Source: Sarcocystis neurona
Lineage: Eukaryota; Apicomplexa; Conoidasida; Eucoccidiorida; Sarcocystidae
Assembly: GCA_000727475.1 (NCBI GenBank)
Contig: KL647288.1
Location: 10,108,055 to 10,172,054 of the forward strand
DNA: 64,000 nucleotides
Direction of reading: 5' to 3'
Positions 46,388-59,911 of this stretch are shown piece by piece (within the stretch, counting starts at the first letter, position 1; each line of letters starts with the position of its first letter). The position numbers and the translations under genes were made by a program. A model generated the notes under the pieces. The model saw nothing but the letters and a program-made list of their open reading frames with translations, ran no database searches and had not been told where the DNA came from.

Positions 46388-48030
46388 AATCGAGAAGAAA
46401 GGAAGGAACGGAAGATTGAGGAAAAATTGGAGTTGAAGCTGAATGAGTGAAGGCCTGCAGGAAGAAAGGAAAGGAAGTGGAAGCAAACAGAAGTCAAAGT
46501 ACATGAAGAAGAAAGGGTACACATCACGTAGGATACAGGGAAAACGAAGTGGAAGTGAAGAAAAGGAAATACGAGTATTAGAAAAAAAAAGGGAACATGA
46601 CCGTCGGTGGAAAACGAGGACGAAGCGGAACACAAGAGGGAGGAGACGCATTCGCAGGGAAAAAAAGCCCTCTCGCCTCGGCAGTGAACTGTGCGTACAT
46701 CGGGGACAAGAAGCAGACTTCCTGTGCAGCGCCTTCAGACGCCGAAGCAGCGAAAAAGAAGAGGACAAAGGACGGAAAGAGTGAAGAAACGTCATTGAGT
46801 TTTCAGCGGGAAAAGGATGAAGAGAAAGATAAGTTGTGTGCGTCACACTGAAAAATGTTGTTTCTAGTGCCATGGAATACATGCACAGCAGCAAATAGCT
46901 GATGTGATATGAAAAGCGGCGGATTACGAGAATAGAGAGAAGAGCATTATTATGTGCAGTGCATCGGGAGGTAATCGAACTGCTTCATTTCATCCAAGTC
47001 GTGTTCAACGGAAAAGAAGGAGGATAAACAAAGCGAGCACGTTAAAAAAAGGAAAGAAACGTGACGATCCTCCTCCAAGAGAATAGGTATAACGGAAATG
47101 CGACTTGAACGTGTTCACGCCTGCGAGCAGAAAAACACTTCTGAGGACGTGACGCCAGCTGGCTGTGGTGCCCGAAACGGACTTGCATCAAAGGGGGACA
47201 AGGAAAGAAAATAGGAAGAAAAACAGTGCGCAACGAAGCGAGAAGAGAACAAGTCCCACACGGACTGCATTCGGCAGCCGGCCTTAAGCAAAAGTTGAAT
47301 ATGCGCGTTGCCTTGCCTGTACACCTGGCGCAGTTGTTGAATCTCTGTGTGGGAGCGTACGGAAGAAAAAGGAAGGGACGCTGGTAAAATAGGGGGAAGA
47401 AGCAGAAGGGGAAAAGCAGTGGATTGCAGGGACAAAATGGAAGGCAAAAGAATGGAGAGAGGCCATACCTGAAAAGGGAGGAATTCGTGAAGTAGAAGGG
47501 AAATTGTAAGATGAGGAGTAGGTCGTCGTCCGTACAGGTGAAGGGTGCGAAATCACACGGGACGCACAAAACGAGGTCAGAAGAGAAGCTTTGGAAAAGC
47601 AGGTGCGCACAATAGAAAATATGGGACAAGGACATGGAATAAAGTGAGAATAGGGCAAACACGAAACGAGAAAAAGATGAAGAGGGAACAACAATGTTGA
47701 GGGGTACACCGGATCCGGCAAAAGCACAGCACAAAGGAGAAGGAAGACTACAATATGGGAAACAGAACCGTATGTATGCAGCACGCCTGCAGAGGTGGCA
47801 GCAGCAGCATGAAGGTAACGAAGCCAGAAGAAGAAACCGGAAGTGGCAGGACAGGTAAGGGGAAAGTGGAAACAACGTTTTAGAGCTAGAATTACCACTG
47901 GTAAAGTAGGGGAAGCAAGTGAACGAGGGTCAGTTTTACAGAATAACAAAATACCTCTTTTTTATGACTACCCCAAAGAAGTTGACTCAAATTTGATGTG
48001 AAAATAAAAAAACTTTAGTAGACACCAAGC
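46388..48030. other. Purine-rich 3' flank of the hydrolase gene
   Basis: The plus strand is GA-rich throughout, so the minus strand shows long artificial frames (277 codons at 47042-47875, 221 at 46229-46894) rich in Phe, Leu, Cys and Ser. I see no protein motif. It may be 3' untranslated sequence followed by intergenic DNA. Confidence 0.5.
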
Positions 48031-51000
48031 GAACCGAATATCTTATTGCGTGCAACAGGCAGCAGCGTAAGATGTGACAGCAGCCTTCAGAATGCATGGA
48101 AAATGACTATTCCAGTAAAAAGGCGCGTCGGAAAGCTTAAAATTCATCGTCCGAATGCGGCTGCCCTGCCGGTTACGCTGGTACTGCTGCTCGTGTGTCA
48201 CTGCGGCTGTTGACACGTCGGCCGCGCCACCTGCCATTATTGTTTACTCTGGTGTAGCTTGCTCGCTGCTTTCTTCTCTACCGTCCCTGTGAAGTACTAG
48301 AGTTGCATGCCTTGGTGCTGCGCTTCGTACGGTATTTGGTGCTGACTTTGGTACGCTCACTGGTGCCAATGTTCCTGCCGTAGGACTGCTCGCAGCACCT
48401 GTGTTGCCCAGGAGAAGGCCCCAGTCGTTTCGTTGTAAAAATCCCTAAGCCACGGCGCGAGTGTATTTCATCGTGTAGCGGAATGCTACGCCAAAGGAGG
48501 ACGTCGAGAATATTGGCGCTACTCTAATGCGTCGGCGATTGCGTGCGACGGTGCAACACCAAAATAGACAAGGACACGACATGCTCACACGATTTCACAA
48601 GTGTGCATTACAGCAGAACCTAACACTCGTAGCTTAGATGAATGATCACATGTACACGGGTCACATCCCACACAAATATTAGAAGACGAATATGAACATT
48701 GTTGAAACCTGTAGATTTGTACGCGTTCATCTCTTCGCAGAAAAACGGCAACTTGTACAAACCTCCGTTCACCCCCATGAATCCCGTGGCACACAGGAGG
48801 AATGCCATCGATACAGAGGATAACGTGTAGACGTATCAACAAGTATTCATGCCTAGTGTAGGCCCTCGAATAATGTACTGCCGCACATACAGAATCAATG
48901 CCAGCAGGTGTTGTCCGTCGTGTTCTGATGGATGCGCACCCGCATACCGGCATCCCGTGTACACTGGGATCCACTTAAATGAACGAACAGGACCTGCACG
49001 TTCGGGTGTGTCCGAAAGCACAACTGCATTTTACCTGGGAAGCTTCTACAGGGGAGGGAAGACACGAAGCGTGACCTCGCGTCTGGAAAACCTGCACTGC
49101 AGACGAAAAATTATTTTGGCATGCCTCTAAACCGAGCAGAAGAAAAAACGTGCCTACAGATTAAACATGCAAAAACAAGCAGTTTTTGTCCCCCTGCTCT
49201 TGTCAGCGAGCAACTTGCAAGCGACCAGTCAACACGTACGTTCACGGGCATGACCCATCAGCAAATTTGAGGATTCTCCTGGGTCGCTGTCCTTTGGACT
49301 TTCGTCTAATAGCGGTGGAGAAGTCAGGCATTCTACGCTCCATCTCTGCTGTGGAAACTATGTAAAATCGCTGGGGTGCGTTAGTGCGGCCTTTTCTCCA
49401 AATACGAGAGTAAACACTCTCAGGGTTACCTCAAATCTATCCTCCTTTTATAAAGAAGGATCGTAGCGTGTAGCACCTCGAAATAGACCAACTAATTTAA
49501 CAGGGTGGCAGTCACGTACCTCTTCAGCCTTCACCTGGAAGTATACTGGAGAAGCAGCGTACGCTTGACGTTCGACTGTGTATTCACGTAGGAACCGCAC
49601 GAAAATCACGGTGAAGAGACAGAAACTGTGCTACTTCGGAATGCCTCTGCAAATGCTGGCGAGAACCTGTGCTTGTCATCTCCCACGTGCGTGGGCGTTA
49701 CAGTTCTAAGGGCAGCAGGTAGCCAGCAAATTGAACAGCAAAGCTGCCTGTACCGCTGCGCATGTAGCAATATGTACGTTTATACATTGGCAGCTCCCTA
49801 CTTACGGGAACCAAAGCACCTGCTAACAGTACATGCATCTTGTCAGGACGAAGATGATGTCACATCGAATCACGGAGGGGAGGAAAGTTGCTGGTGACAA
49901 TATTCAAATGGATCTACAAGGAACAGTACTGCTGCTGCTGCTGCAGGAAGGCTGCACTCAGCCGGCGCTTGGACAGAAGTATATATCTGCTTCTCCTGTA
50001 CTGAACGTCAACATTACTGTAGAGAACCGCTGGGAGCCGCCTCGAATCCATAGAGACTCCCGAAATTAAAAAGTACACTACTAATTCAGAGTGCAGTTCC
50101 CTGACTGTGCTAGCATAACGAAACTGTGACATCGACACATCGTCAGCTGCGGGGAAATCTCTGCTGTTGTACACTCATGGCGAGAAGTAGTGTGTTTTGC
50201 TAATGAAAGAGTGTGAGGAGCTCTCCTGCTGGTGATGGATAGTGGGAATCTGCGTCCGTACCGGTGTTGGAAGAAAGAAGTGTAACCATTTTTTGCTGCC
50301 ACGAAAATAGGACTGACGGCTACGCTGTTTTACAGTAATAGGGCGTGGAGTTTTACTAGTACGAATGAGGAGCCAACAGCTGCTTCTTCTCTGAGAGTGC
50401 GCAGTTTTAGTAACGAAGTAGAGCCAACGGTGTGTGTGAGAGGCATTACCGGTCCAGACAAGTGCTTTTGAAAATGGGCTTCTAAAAGGAAACGACTTCT
50501 CTCGGTGCACAGGCGCGCTACACAGCTTTGCGTAAACTAGTTAAATCCACATGTGTGCATGTATATACATATATATATGTGTACGTGTACACAGTGTCGT
50601 GTCCTGTCCCCGAGTCTTTCACAGTCTATGAGCCCGTCCATCGATTCCAGCCGGGCCACTCGAATATCCTTGTTCGGCTCCATTCACTGGGTGTACGACT
50701 GCATGTCGATCTGTAGTGGACGAGGATCTAGGTGAGCAAAAGTTCTTGTATTTTATTTGGCGGGGGCCCACCGGCCTTTGTACTGTCGGTTACTTAGATA
50801 TTCGCGTGTGTAGGGTGCAAATAAAAGTATACATGTATGTAAGTGAACTGTGAATACGCTGGTGCTGTATACAGCAGCGGGCAAATAGACAGAGCAGTCG
50901 CAAAAATAACCTGAGACTCAGAAGTGCGAATGGGCTTTGCGTGTGTCTACAGATATTTGGAATGTTCTGGTTTCACCCAGGCTTGTTAACGCTGGTGAAG

Positions 51001-52829
51001 GAGATCGGGCCTCGGCACTCTGTATTCAACAAGCATTGACACACCGCCCTAAAAAAGCAGTTCGACTGCTGTCGCACTTGTACGTGAGCGAACGCACACG
51101 TACGACTCTTCGTTCCTTCATCAATGTCCGGCTTTCACACATATGTTTCTGTAGGGCAGGGAGGAGAAAACTAGAAAGGAAGTCGATAAACATGTGTGTG
51201 TATCTGTAGATTCACGTGTAGTCACGCTGGGAAACAAGCAATCCAAGTAGATGCGAAAACATACATAAGTACGTAGGCGACCAACGTTGGCGTGTATGCG
51301 TACATATACACATACAGACAATTCGCTGTCTTCACCTCCTTATGAACGACCTTTCCAGAAATTTGCTCTACCTTAACTTCCACGGCTATTGTTTGATACT
51401 AGCCAACCACTGCGACGAGCCCAACAATGGACAAAATGCAATACATATATGATTCATCGTCGTGGTGGCTATCTGCCAGCAAGGTGCTCCATAGTGTACT
51501 ATGTACCTCGCAAGTAAGCACCAGTTCGCTGTGTCTCTAAAAATGACAAGTAAACTTCAGCGTCAAACGAATCGTCACACATATGTACATGCTTAAGAAC
51601 ACGTCATCGTTCACTTCATATATATACATATATCCCCTGCGCCGTCGTCTTTAAAAAAAAAAGCTGAATCCTTGATGGTGTCGTTCACTCATACTGCGAT
51701 TTTTCTCACTTCCCGCTGTGGAGCACTCCACTGAATATTTCTCCTTCCTGCTGAAGCAATCTCAGCGCGGATACAATTCATCAAACGTTCTTCGCTGATA
51801 ACTAGCAAGCTGTCCTTGTTCTGCCACGTCACTGAGAGATTCGCAAGGACACCTCATAATAGATGATATCCAAATGCGGACAGTGAAAGCCCACTACACA
51901 AAGACGTGCTGTGCGTAGCGACGCTTCCGACAAGCTCTCTGAGTTCTTGTATCAGTTAAGCCGTTGTAGAAGGCTTTTATCAGGTAAAGCCATCGATGCT
52001 TCACCTGATAGCTTTGCTACATAGGTACTTATCTCCTTTTCCATCAACCGCTTGACCAGCAACATTAAAAAAGACACATCACATATCGCTGCGTTTCCCG
52101 AGAGGCTTGTAATAACAGTATTCGACTACTTTCGAAACGGTGGGCATTTGCAACTCTTGCACTCTAACACATTTATCAATAGACTTTTCTATCCACGTTA
52201 TTATCTGGATATCCATGAATCTCCGTGTGTACTTTCTTATTTATCTAAGTACCGCGTCTCCCGCTAAGACATTCTTCTACGCATCGTTCCAGAGTGCTTA
52301 GAACGGGTTGAACAGGTTACATTAACAATGAAGCTTTCCGTGCAAGATGGTGTGCTGTCAACACTGCACGGCAATGTAAGAGTGTGGCCATTACTACTTG
52401 TACTTGAGATGGTTCAGTCTCCTTAAAATGCTGCACTGTATTTGGATTGCGTAGTACTCATTTATCTGTGTTGAAGTGCCGCATCGTCTTTGTCGTCTGC
52501 CACCTAGCCCTTGCAGCGGCCTTCTCGAACCTGTGCACTTCATCCTGAAACCTGAGCACGCAAAAGTGGCCACCTTCGCTTCTGGGATGCTGTCAGTGGC
52601 ACGTGACGCTGTTGTTACTAGAACTGCTGTCACCACTTCTGCGTCTTTGGGTGATTCTGTTGTCGTTGCTGGTGTTGGTGATACCGCTATCGCTACTCGT
52701 GCTGGTCGTTTCCCTCCTCCTGCGTCCACCTGCTGCGTCCACCTGCTGCGCCCGATGTGCCACGACCAGGTGCTGCGTCGCCTCCTCGAGACAGCAGCTG
52801 AAAACTTTTCTCCAGTGCAGTTGCGTCCC
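48031..52829. other. Intergenic unique DNA, no supported gene
   Basis: Composition is balanced, with few repeats. Short TATATG patches occur near 50,560-50,590 and 51,620-51,635. Small plus-strand frames at 50,528-50,716 and 52,476-52,889 read like ordinary protein but have no motif I recognise. The second overlaps the 3' end of the minus-strand gene, so it may be a shadow. A single A-run of nine or more is at 51,650. Confidence 0.45.
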
Positions 52830-55800
52830 TTATTCACAGTTCTGCCCTCCTCCGCAAGGCTCGTCCTGGTGCAACATCTTGGTGAATAGTTGAAGTAGTG
52901 AGGAAAACAAGCGGAGGTCGAAGTCCCCGCTACCTGCGTACGCGAGTGTTACGCGGTGCAGCAACGTCTCTCCAATTCTGAGCTGCCTGATAACCACGCT
53001 TCCTTCGTCCTGGGCTGTGTCGCTGTGGAGTTCTGAGAGTCGTGTGTCACGTTTGATATACTGCAGGTGTGTAGGTGGATACCCTTTTCCGCGCCTCACG
53101 CTGTCAGCTTCTGCAAGAGCTGAGTGAAAGACATATGGCAGTGCCTTGGTCTGTAGCAGAATCAGATCGGTATTACCAGGCATGTCTTTGTTGCTGTCCC
53201 AAGCCTTGTTGCTTGTGCAGCTGCAGATGTTCTTGCTGCTGTCAACGCAGGAGACGCTGCCGCTGGTGCTGCAGACGCCACTACTGCAACCGTTGTTGCT
53301 TTTCCAGCCACTGAAGCCATCCTGGCTCTTCCTGCTTTGTTGGGATATGAACTCTCTGTGCTGCCCGTCTTCGTGATTCGAAAAGCTGTCGCTATTGCTG
53401 CGATTCCACCGCAGCTTTTTCCCTCTTATCTGGCGTGCGACCGGAGCCATTCCTGCGGATCCGCTCGTCGTGGAGAAGGGAAGTGCGGAGGCAGTGCAAG
53501 AGACGCAAGGAAAAGCCAGAAGGGCAGGGGTCGGGGAAGGGGTAAGGGCCACTGACACGGAAACGTGAGATACCGAACTAGCGTATAATGAAGCACGAGC
53601 CACACCTCCCGGTGCAGCTGCGTCACGACGTTGTCGCGCCTGAGGGTCTGTCTCTCTCTCCCTTTGTTCTGATGCTGCTGGCGGAGGATAGCAAAGTGCA
53701 TTATCGATCCGAGCAGGTAGGCTTTCTATAGATGCCAGCAGTTCCTGAAGCAGGTGACAAGGAAAGCACCGATCGAACAGTGCGCGGAGAAAAAAAGTTG
53801 GGGGAGTCGTCTTCGAGGTCCGGCAGCTATATTGTAGGTGCTTTTGCACTGCTGCTTCGATAGTAAGGTGATATACCAATACGAAGCAAACCATGAGTAG
53901 ACACGGCGTCACCTCTGCAGCCGGAAAGTAGAGGAGAACCTCAACGGTGCCAGGGTTGCCAGTCGCTGCTGCTGTTGTTGCCGCTGCTGCTGTTGTTGCC
54001 GCCGCTGCTGACAGGTACGCTGCGCCAACGCGTAAAGCCCAGATCAAAGCAGCCACTGCTGGAACGAGCAAGTAGGCGATAATCCACCGCTTGCTGGTGT
54101 ATATGGCCCAGAAGCAAACCAGGATGCTCAAAATGAGGCTCTGGCTAAACAGGACTCCTGTCACGACAGAAGGCTGTCGAGTTGCGTGGTAAGCGGAACT
54201 GACACTCAACTCTGGTGCAAAGGCCCATAGGCCACACGCGTGTAGCACTGTACACAGAATCCTAGTACCAAATCGATAGCCGCTGCCACCTGGGGTGCTA
54301 CCACCTGCTGCTCGCAAGTGCCACGCTGAGGCTTCGAGTGCAGAGCAATAGACCCACAACCCGTGTGACAGGAACGCTGCAGACACGCAGATCATAAGCC
54401 GGATGAACGCCACTGGTGCAAAACCAGGAGACATAAAAAGGAAGAAGCGCAGTAGCGAGGTGCCCAGCAAAAGCACGTAAACGATATTCGAAGCCAGCCA
54501 TAAACGCCTTGCGTGAACAGCATTTCGTGCTGCTGCTGTTGTTTGAGCGTTCAGAGGGGCGCTCTTATTTGTTTCGTTCACAGAGACGGGAAGCGCTCCT
54601 TCTTGCTGCTGCACCTCCCTATTGCTTCCATCACCGCTGGAGGTTACTGCTACCGTGGTGTTTCCTGTTACTCTCGGAGCAGGGGCATTCCCACTAGCGA
54701 GACGCAGCAGCAACAATTCGCCGGCCAGCGACAGCAGCATAAAAAGAAAAGCGAATCCCATTCGACTGCCCTCCACGGACAAAATGAACTTGAAGGCGTG
54801 GCAGCTGCTTTTGCCGCTGTGGACATGCCTTCTTGCACACCAGCGTAAACCCCCGTTTCCTGGGTTGCAGCAGCAGATCGAAGGCGACGTCAGCCTTCGA
54901 CGGCAGCTGAACGTTGGTGTGTTCCACCACCAACTCCAGGAAGGTTGGTTTCCCTGTTCTCCCCGTTCATGAGTGCCATCTATCCGTCCTTCGTCTATCC
55001 GTTCTGCACAGAGTACGCGGCATGGATGTGTTGTCTGCTGCGCTATATGCGAAGTCAGCTCACTACAACAGCTCCAGCTGCTGTTACTCCTTGTAGATGT
55101 AGCACACGTACTAGAGTGGCTCCGCTTTGAGTGCGTCACATCAGGTTGCTGCTGCAGTTTCGGGAAATGTAAAGGTGGTATTGAATGCTCTCCTGCTGCT
55201 GGAAACACCCCACGTGGTGGAAGCTGTTCAGTGGGGGACTTCAGCGGGGGAAGAGGAGAGGAACACGAACGACGGAGAAAGGCCACTGAGCGCGCTGCTA
55301 CTGCAACGGGAGAAGGACAGTCTCTTTGCTCTGAACCCCTCTTGACAACGACAGGAGAAAGTTTGCAGCCTGCGGCAGTAACAGCGGCGCCGCCTCCTTT
55401 CCGTGAAGAAGTGGTATTCCCACCCGTAAGCCCCTTGTCTGTGAAGGCGAGAGGCGCAGTCCCGCTTCGGGTCGTTGCAGTACTGGCATGCGTAGAGCAA
55501 GGAACTTTTCCTACTCTGCCGCAGTGAAGCGATGCGCCACGTCCTGAACATGTTATAATAGCGGGGGATTGGGAGCGAGCGCCGCTTTCCGCACTTCCGG
55601 AAGCACTCTTTACTCCACTGCAGTGATTGTCTTGCTTCTCGTAGAAAGCACAGGAACGTGAAAAGCACCTTTTTTCACCGTGGCCCCGAAAACAGCTGTC
55701 ACGTCTCCCTATCACTGTGGGGGATGGCACATAACTACCGGAGTAGCTTGGTGAGTGGAGCACGTTGCTGAGCGATGCGTTTTCTCGTACAGACAGATCT

Positions 55801-56198
55801 CTCCACATTTCTTCCTCAACGTCGTCTCCAAAGTGGAGCACTATGTCCTCGAGACAATCCTCCTCACTGCATTCTTCCTCCGTGTTGTCTCCATTTTGCA
55901 TCGCCGACTCATTACCCGTTGCCACGTCCCAGTAACACGAAAACCCGCCCTTTTCTTTATTTCCTGCTTCCATTTTCCCCTCGCAGCCATGTAAGGGAGG
56001 CCTCTCTGCAGTTTCTTCTGCGACAGCATCACGCAAACTGTGCTGCGCCTCACCAGCGTCCTCCGCCTCGCTCACAGAAAAGGAGTCACGGTCAGCGTGA
56101 TGCATGGCAACCGCTTGTCGGTTCTTGTCCTGCTGGAGCGTAGAAGTGATGAGGAGCACCATATCACCATGTGTCAAGCGGCGTTCGTATAAAAACAT
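52830..56198 (-). CDS. Hypothetical membrane protein with about seven hydrophobic segments
   Basis: A single uninterrupted frame of 1122 residues. Residues 1-470 are hydrophilic, Ser/Thr/Cys/Gly-rich, with an acidic patch near residues 105-135. Hydrophobic segments lie at about 475-497, 566-590, 592-620, 646-667, 677-702, 704-730 and 755-778. The loop after the first has two possible N-glycosylation sites (NTT and NET/NKS). A short Ala/Thr run sits between segments 6 and 7. The C-terminal 340 residues are Ser-rich and hydrophilic. I recognise no family. Seven spans invite comparison with serpentine receptors, but no receptor motif is visible. If the glycosylated loop is lumenal, the N-terminus would be cytosolic, opposite to GPCRs. 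There are no introns and few triplet runs, unlike the plus-strand gene. The start is the first ATG; later in-frame ATGs (such as codon 13) are possible. Confidence 0.7.
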   Translation of the reverse strand: MFLYERRLTHGDMVLLITSTLQQDKNRQAVAMHHADRDSFSVSEAEDAGEAQHSLRDAVAEETAERPPLHGCEGKMEAGNKEKGGFSCYWDVATGNESAMQNGDNTEEECSEEDCLEDIVLHFGDDVEEEMWRDLSVRENASLSNVLHSPSYSGSYVPSPTVIGRRDSCFRGHGEKRCFSRSCAFYEKQDNHCSGVKSASGSAESGARSQSPAIITCSGRGASLHCGRVGKVPCSTHASTATTRSGTAPLAFTDKGLTGGNTTSSRKGGGAAVTAAGCKLSPVVVKRGSEQRDCPSPVAVAARSVAFLRRSCSSPLPPLKSPTEQLPPRGVFPAAGEHSIPPLHFPKLQQQPDVTHSKRSHSSTCATSTRSNSSWSCCSELTSHIAQQTTHPCRVLCAERIDEGRIDGTHERGEQGNQPSWSWWWNTPTFSCRRRLTSPSICCCNPGNGGLRWCARRHVHSGKSSCHAFKFILSVEGSRMGFAFLFMLLSLAGELLLLRLASGNAPAPRVTGNTTVAVTSSGDGSNREVQQQEGALPVSVNETNKSAPLNAQTTAAARNAVHARRLWLASNIVYVLLLGTSLLRFFLFMSPGFAPVAFIRLMICVSAAFLSHGLWVYCSALEASAWHLRAAGGSTPGGSGYRFGTRILCTVLHACGLWAFAPELSVSSAYHATRQPSVVTGVLFSQSLILSILVCFWAIYTSKRWIIAYLLVPAVAALIWALRVGAAYLSAAAATTAAAATTAAATGNPGTVEVLLYFPAAEVTPCLLMVCFVLVYHLTIEAAVQKHLQYSCRTSKTTPPTFFLRALFDRCFPCHLLQELLASIESLPARIDNALCYPPPAASEQRERETDPQARQRRDAAAPGGVARASLYASSVSHVSVSVALTPSPTPALLAFPCVSCTASALPFSTTSGSAGMAPVARQIRGKKLRWNRSNSDSFSNHEDGQHREFISQQSRKSQDGFSGWKSNNGCSSGVCSTSGSVSCVDSSKNICSCTSNKAWDSNKDMPGNTDLILLQTKALPYVFHSALAEADSVRRGKGYPPTHLQYIKRDTRLSELHSDTAQDEGSVVIRQLRIGETLLHRVTLAYAGSGDFDLRLFSSLLQLFTKMLHQDEPCGGGQNCE

Positions 56199-59100
56199 AG
56201 TAACACAACTAAAATTAAGTGTATGAATGCACAGCCAGGGGTATACACTCGATAGTGTCTGCAGAGGAGTAAATTAACATGTATGCACAAGCATGGTTCC
56301 GAATGACGAGACATCCGGTACATCCGTGGAGAGACTTTTGCAGATTTTCCCTCCACACGAAGGTTGTGCGTCTCCTTAAAATTCATCCAGCGTGAAGCCT
56401 CATTTCTTCAAACATTAATGCGGACACCTATTGAATTTTTGTAAGCGTAGAGATTGTGTGTTGCAGTAAAATCCTGCTAAAGAGTAGCTTTACTACTACA
56501 CACAGATACACTAATACACGCAGTGAGCTTCCGGCCCACAGCGGCACCAACAGGGAAACGACATGTGAATCAAAGAGCAGCGGTAGTAGGCAGTCAAATA
56601 CCACAAAAATCAAGTGTATCCTCTGGTAAGACGGCAGGCAAATATACATAATTACACGTGCGTTAGCACAGGTACATAGCAAGGCCGAAAAACAGGGAAC
56701 TCAGGATGTGTGACCGCTGCTTCATCCAAAAAATAGAGAAGCTCCGAATTACGTTTGTCTGTGTGAAAGCTTGCACGTAAGGTTGCAACACAAGTAGTGT
56801 ACATAAACGCATCGAGAACTGTTGACGAGAACAAATGCGGCACCTACGTACATCTACAGATCACACGATATGTGTGATCGGTACTAGCAGCTACGAATGA
56901 CGAACCACATAACCTAATTGCTAACCTTTCTGAACACCACCAACAGAGGAGCTCGGACAGCTTCAAGCCTCTTAAGATGCACATTCGTTGCGTATCTACC
57001 AACAAAGACAAATATAGGAAGATGCGTTTCGCGCACCTTTACGCGTGGCGCACGCTGCCATACTTCTTCTCATGACGGGGTACAGTGTTAACATGCACAG
57101 AGAAACGCCCACACATGAGTGGCGGCTGGAATACAAGTGGACGTGACCAAACCGCATTACGAGGGAAATCCACCATGAGGAAGTGTGTGTGGCTCAGCAT
57201 CAGCGTGCATCAGTGTTGCGCACATAGAGAAGCGTGGAACTGCAATATATTTTGTTTTGCTTGTATCTCGTACAGTAGATGTGCAACAAATCTCCTTCTA
57301 TGTGTATCGCGTACGTGCACGCGTTCAGGATGCAGTCGTATCGAGTACATGGACAGATTCTTTCCCCTGCTGCCACGCCCTCTCTTACTCTTACAGATCC
57401 GATGTACGTAGGGGTCACAGTGTATCAGTTACCGTCGAGCTGGTTTTCTGGATTTCGACCTGCAGCTGTGGCAGTTGCATCAACCTTGTCAATCACGCAT
57501 GTCTGTGCGCCTACCCGTCCGACAGTTCCACGCGTGAGCTCCTTCACTGAGTTGTAGATGCACAAGTTTACTTGTGTGTACACCGAGAACGTGCATATTT
57601 TCTATGTTGGTGGCACCTTCCTGTTCTTCAAATCACGTCTGCTGCCATCAGTTCTTCGCTCTGCTTACATGTATAACCGTAAGTCCACGACGAGCCCCTG
57701 CTCTCTGCTGAGCAAGGTAGTCCTTTCGAAGAAAGAGCTTCTCTCTGCCTCTCTCCTTGCGATCGCCAGCGTTACCTTTCCCTCCTCGTCTCCTCGTTGT
57801 TCTTCAGTCTCACTGCGACACCAGTGACACTACCGGGTGGTTGTCCTGTTATGGAAAAAGCACATCAGATAAAGAGACGTACACAATGTGTGTGATTTTC
57901 CTGATACCACCAAGACGGATAGAGAAAACACTGAAAGCTCTTTTTAGAGTCGATGTACGACTACACGTTCTGCACACTGCCACTCACATTCACAGGTATA
58001 CGTATACATACTTGTTCTGCGCTGTGTCTGACTGCCAGCACCTTTACTAGGAAACAGGGTGACCCCTTCTAGTTTTGCTTTCGTCTTTGCTATCACCGGC
58101 TTCCTACTGAGGACGCAGCTGATGGTAGCTATCTTCCTTTTTTGGGATGCTTCACTTTCTCCCTGTAGCGCTTCATCGTCGTCACCTGTGAAGGCTATGT
58201 ACGCTCATAGAAGAAGTGGAAAATAAAAAGGAATGAAGCAGTTCTCCCTGACCCACGAGAAAGAAACGCGTGTGGAATGGCTTAAATTCTTCGCTCTTGC
58301 AAGATTGTTCCTAGTGAGGCACACTATGAAGCATCTCTTACTCTTTGTAAAATATAAGAGGGGCGGTACGTGCTGCTGTTGGAGCAGTGAGTACGGAGTC
58401 TTTCGTCGTGTAGCATGCCGGACGCAGTAACCCGTAAGTAAACATTTCTGATAAAGGACTTCATCGGCGTTCTTCTTTGAGTTATCGAGGATGCCACACT
58501 TCTTCATCTTTATGTGCGTACACGTGTATGTTTGACTTTGCGGCTTCCTATATCTTCGAGCAGCACTCCGGGAAAACGTCCACGTAGGTGTACGTCTACT
58601 TCCGAATATAGAATAGACCTCTTTCTCAACTCTTACCGACAACGCAGCGCGGGTGCTGCGCTCGCTCTGCTGAGTATCATGCACTGTGTACGAATACGTC
58701 CTCCTTTCTACAGAAGACTCTTTCTCGTGCCTTTAACCCGAGGTAAGACTGGTCAGACTGTAGCTTGCGGTTCGCCGAAGGACGTCTGATTAGAGACACA
58801 GCTTCGAACATGCTCTCCTCCCGTATCGTTAGGAGAGGAAGACGCAGAACCTAAAGACCTCTAGCATGAGTGCTACCCCAAGAGACGCGACAGGACATCA
58901 ATGGGACGCTTCCATATTGCCGCCGCCGTTGCCGCAGACGTGTACCCCTCGGGTGCATGGGGGATATGCATACTCAACGGAATCAGCATGTTGTAAAGGC
59001 CACACACGGGTAGATGTTTGCCCGCCATCTCGCTTCGCCAGGTGATGTTCACTTAAACTCTTCCGGGAGCACTCATCCCCTGTCTCTGCGCGTAGAAGCC

Positions 59101-59911
59101 TCCTTGGCTCAGGGATGCGGAGAGACATCGGTTCGTCCTCGTCGCGTCTCCTTTTGTCCTTCAGTCTTACCAGCGACTGTTAATGGGGCAGCAATCGCAA
59201 CAACATCGGCAACAACGGTGGCTCGGATAAAACCGGGAGAGAACAACAAGGAGGAAGAACCAGCGAGAAGCACCAACACCATCGGGTGTAGCTGGAGCAA
59301 CCTGTACACCTTCAAGCAAAATCATCAGCAAGAGCTGGAGCAAAAACGGCAGGGACAGTGACAGGGCGGCAGCAGCAGCAGCAGCGGCAGCGTGGACGTC
59401 GGCTACGGCAGGAGCAAAAGCTGCAGCAGCTGAGTTGCACGGCATCTTCCTCCCGTAAGACACGTGTAGGATAAGGGCCGTAAAAGCCACGGAGAATTCG
59501 CGCTAAAACTGTGTTCAGATGCACGCGTGTGTCTGCAGGTGTTGGTTGAACAAAAGCTTCAGGCTCTGTGGGAGGACACTGAGAATATATATATATATAT
59601 ATATGTTTCTAAACATCTAGGCAATGGGGTGTCATCCTTGTCAATAAGAGCATCTAACAAGCAGGGGAGAACATTGCTCGTTCACTACCAACGCACACGC
59701 CTTATAACAAGATACAAACAGCAATTATAATGGCGCAGTCTTTCTCTCTAGGCCCCTCTATTCTTGAAACACGGCTTGCTTGTACATGAAACTAAAGCGT
59801 ATCATCAACACACAGGGTCCCTCAGACCTCAAACACTCACGCACAACGACATTGAGTCAACGTCAAATGTCACCTGGGGGAATCTAGTAGCCTCGCAGGA
59901 CAAAGGGAACC
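56199..59911. other. Unique DNA, only weak open frames
   Basis: No long open frame. A plus-strand stretch at 57,397-57,550 follows an acceptor-like TTACTCTTACAG and could be a small exon, but it has no recognisable motif. Minus-strand frames at 59,160-59,520 are driven by a short CTG/GCA patch (59,350-59,430). A (TA)n run is at 59,586-59,604. Confidence 0.4.

Noticed and set aside
54513..55527. Plus-strand frames of 110-184 codons
   Set aside because: They are shadows opposite the minus-strand membrane protein, which has the longer and more protein-like reading.
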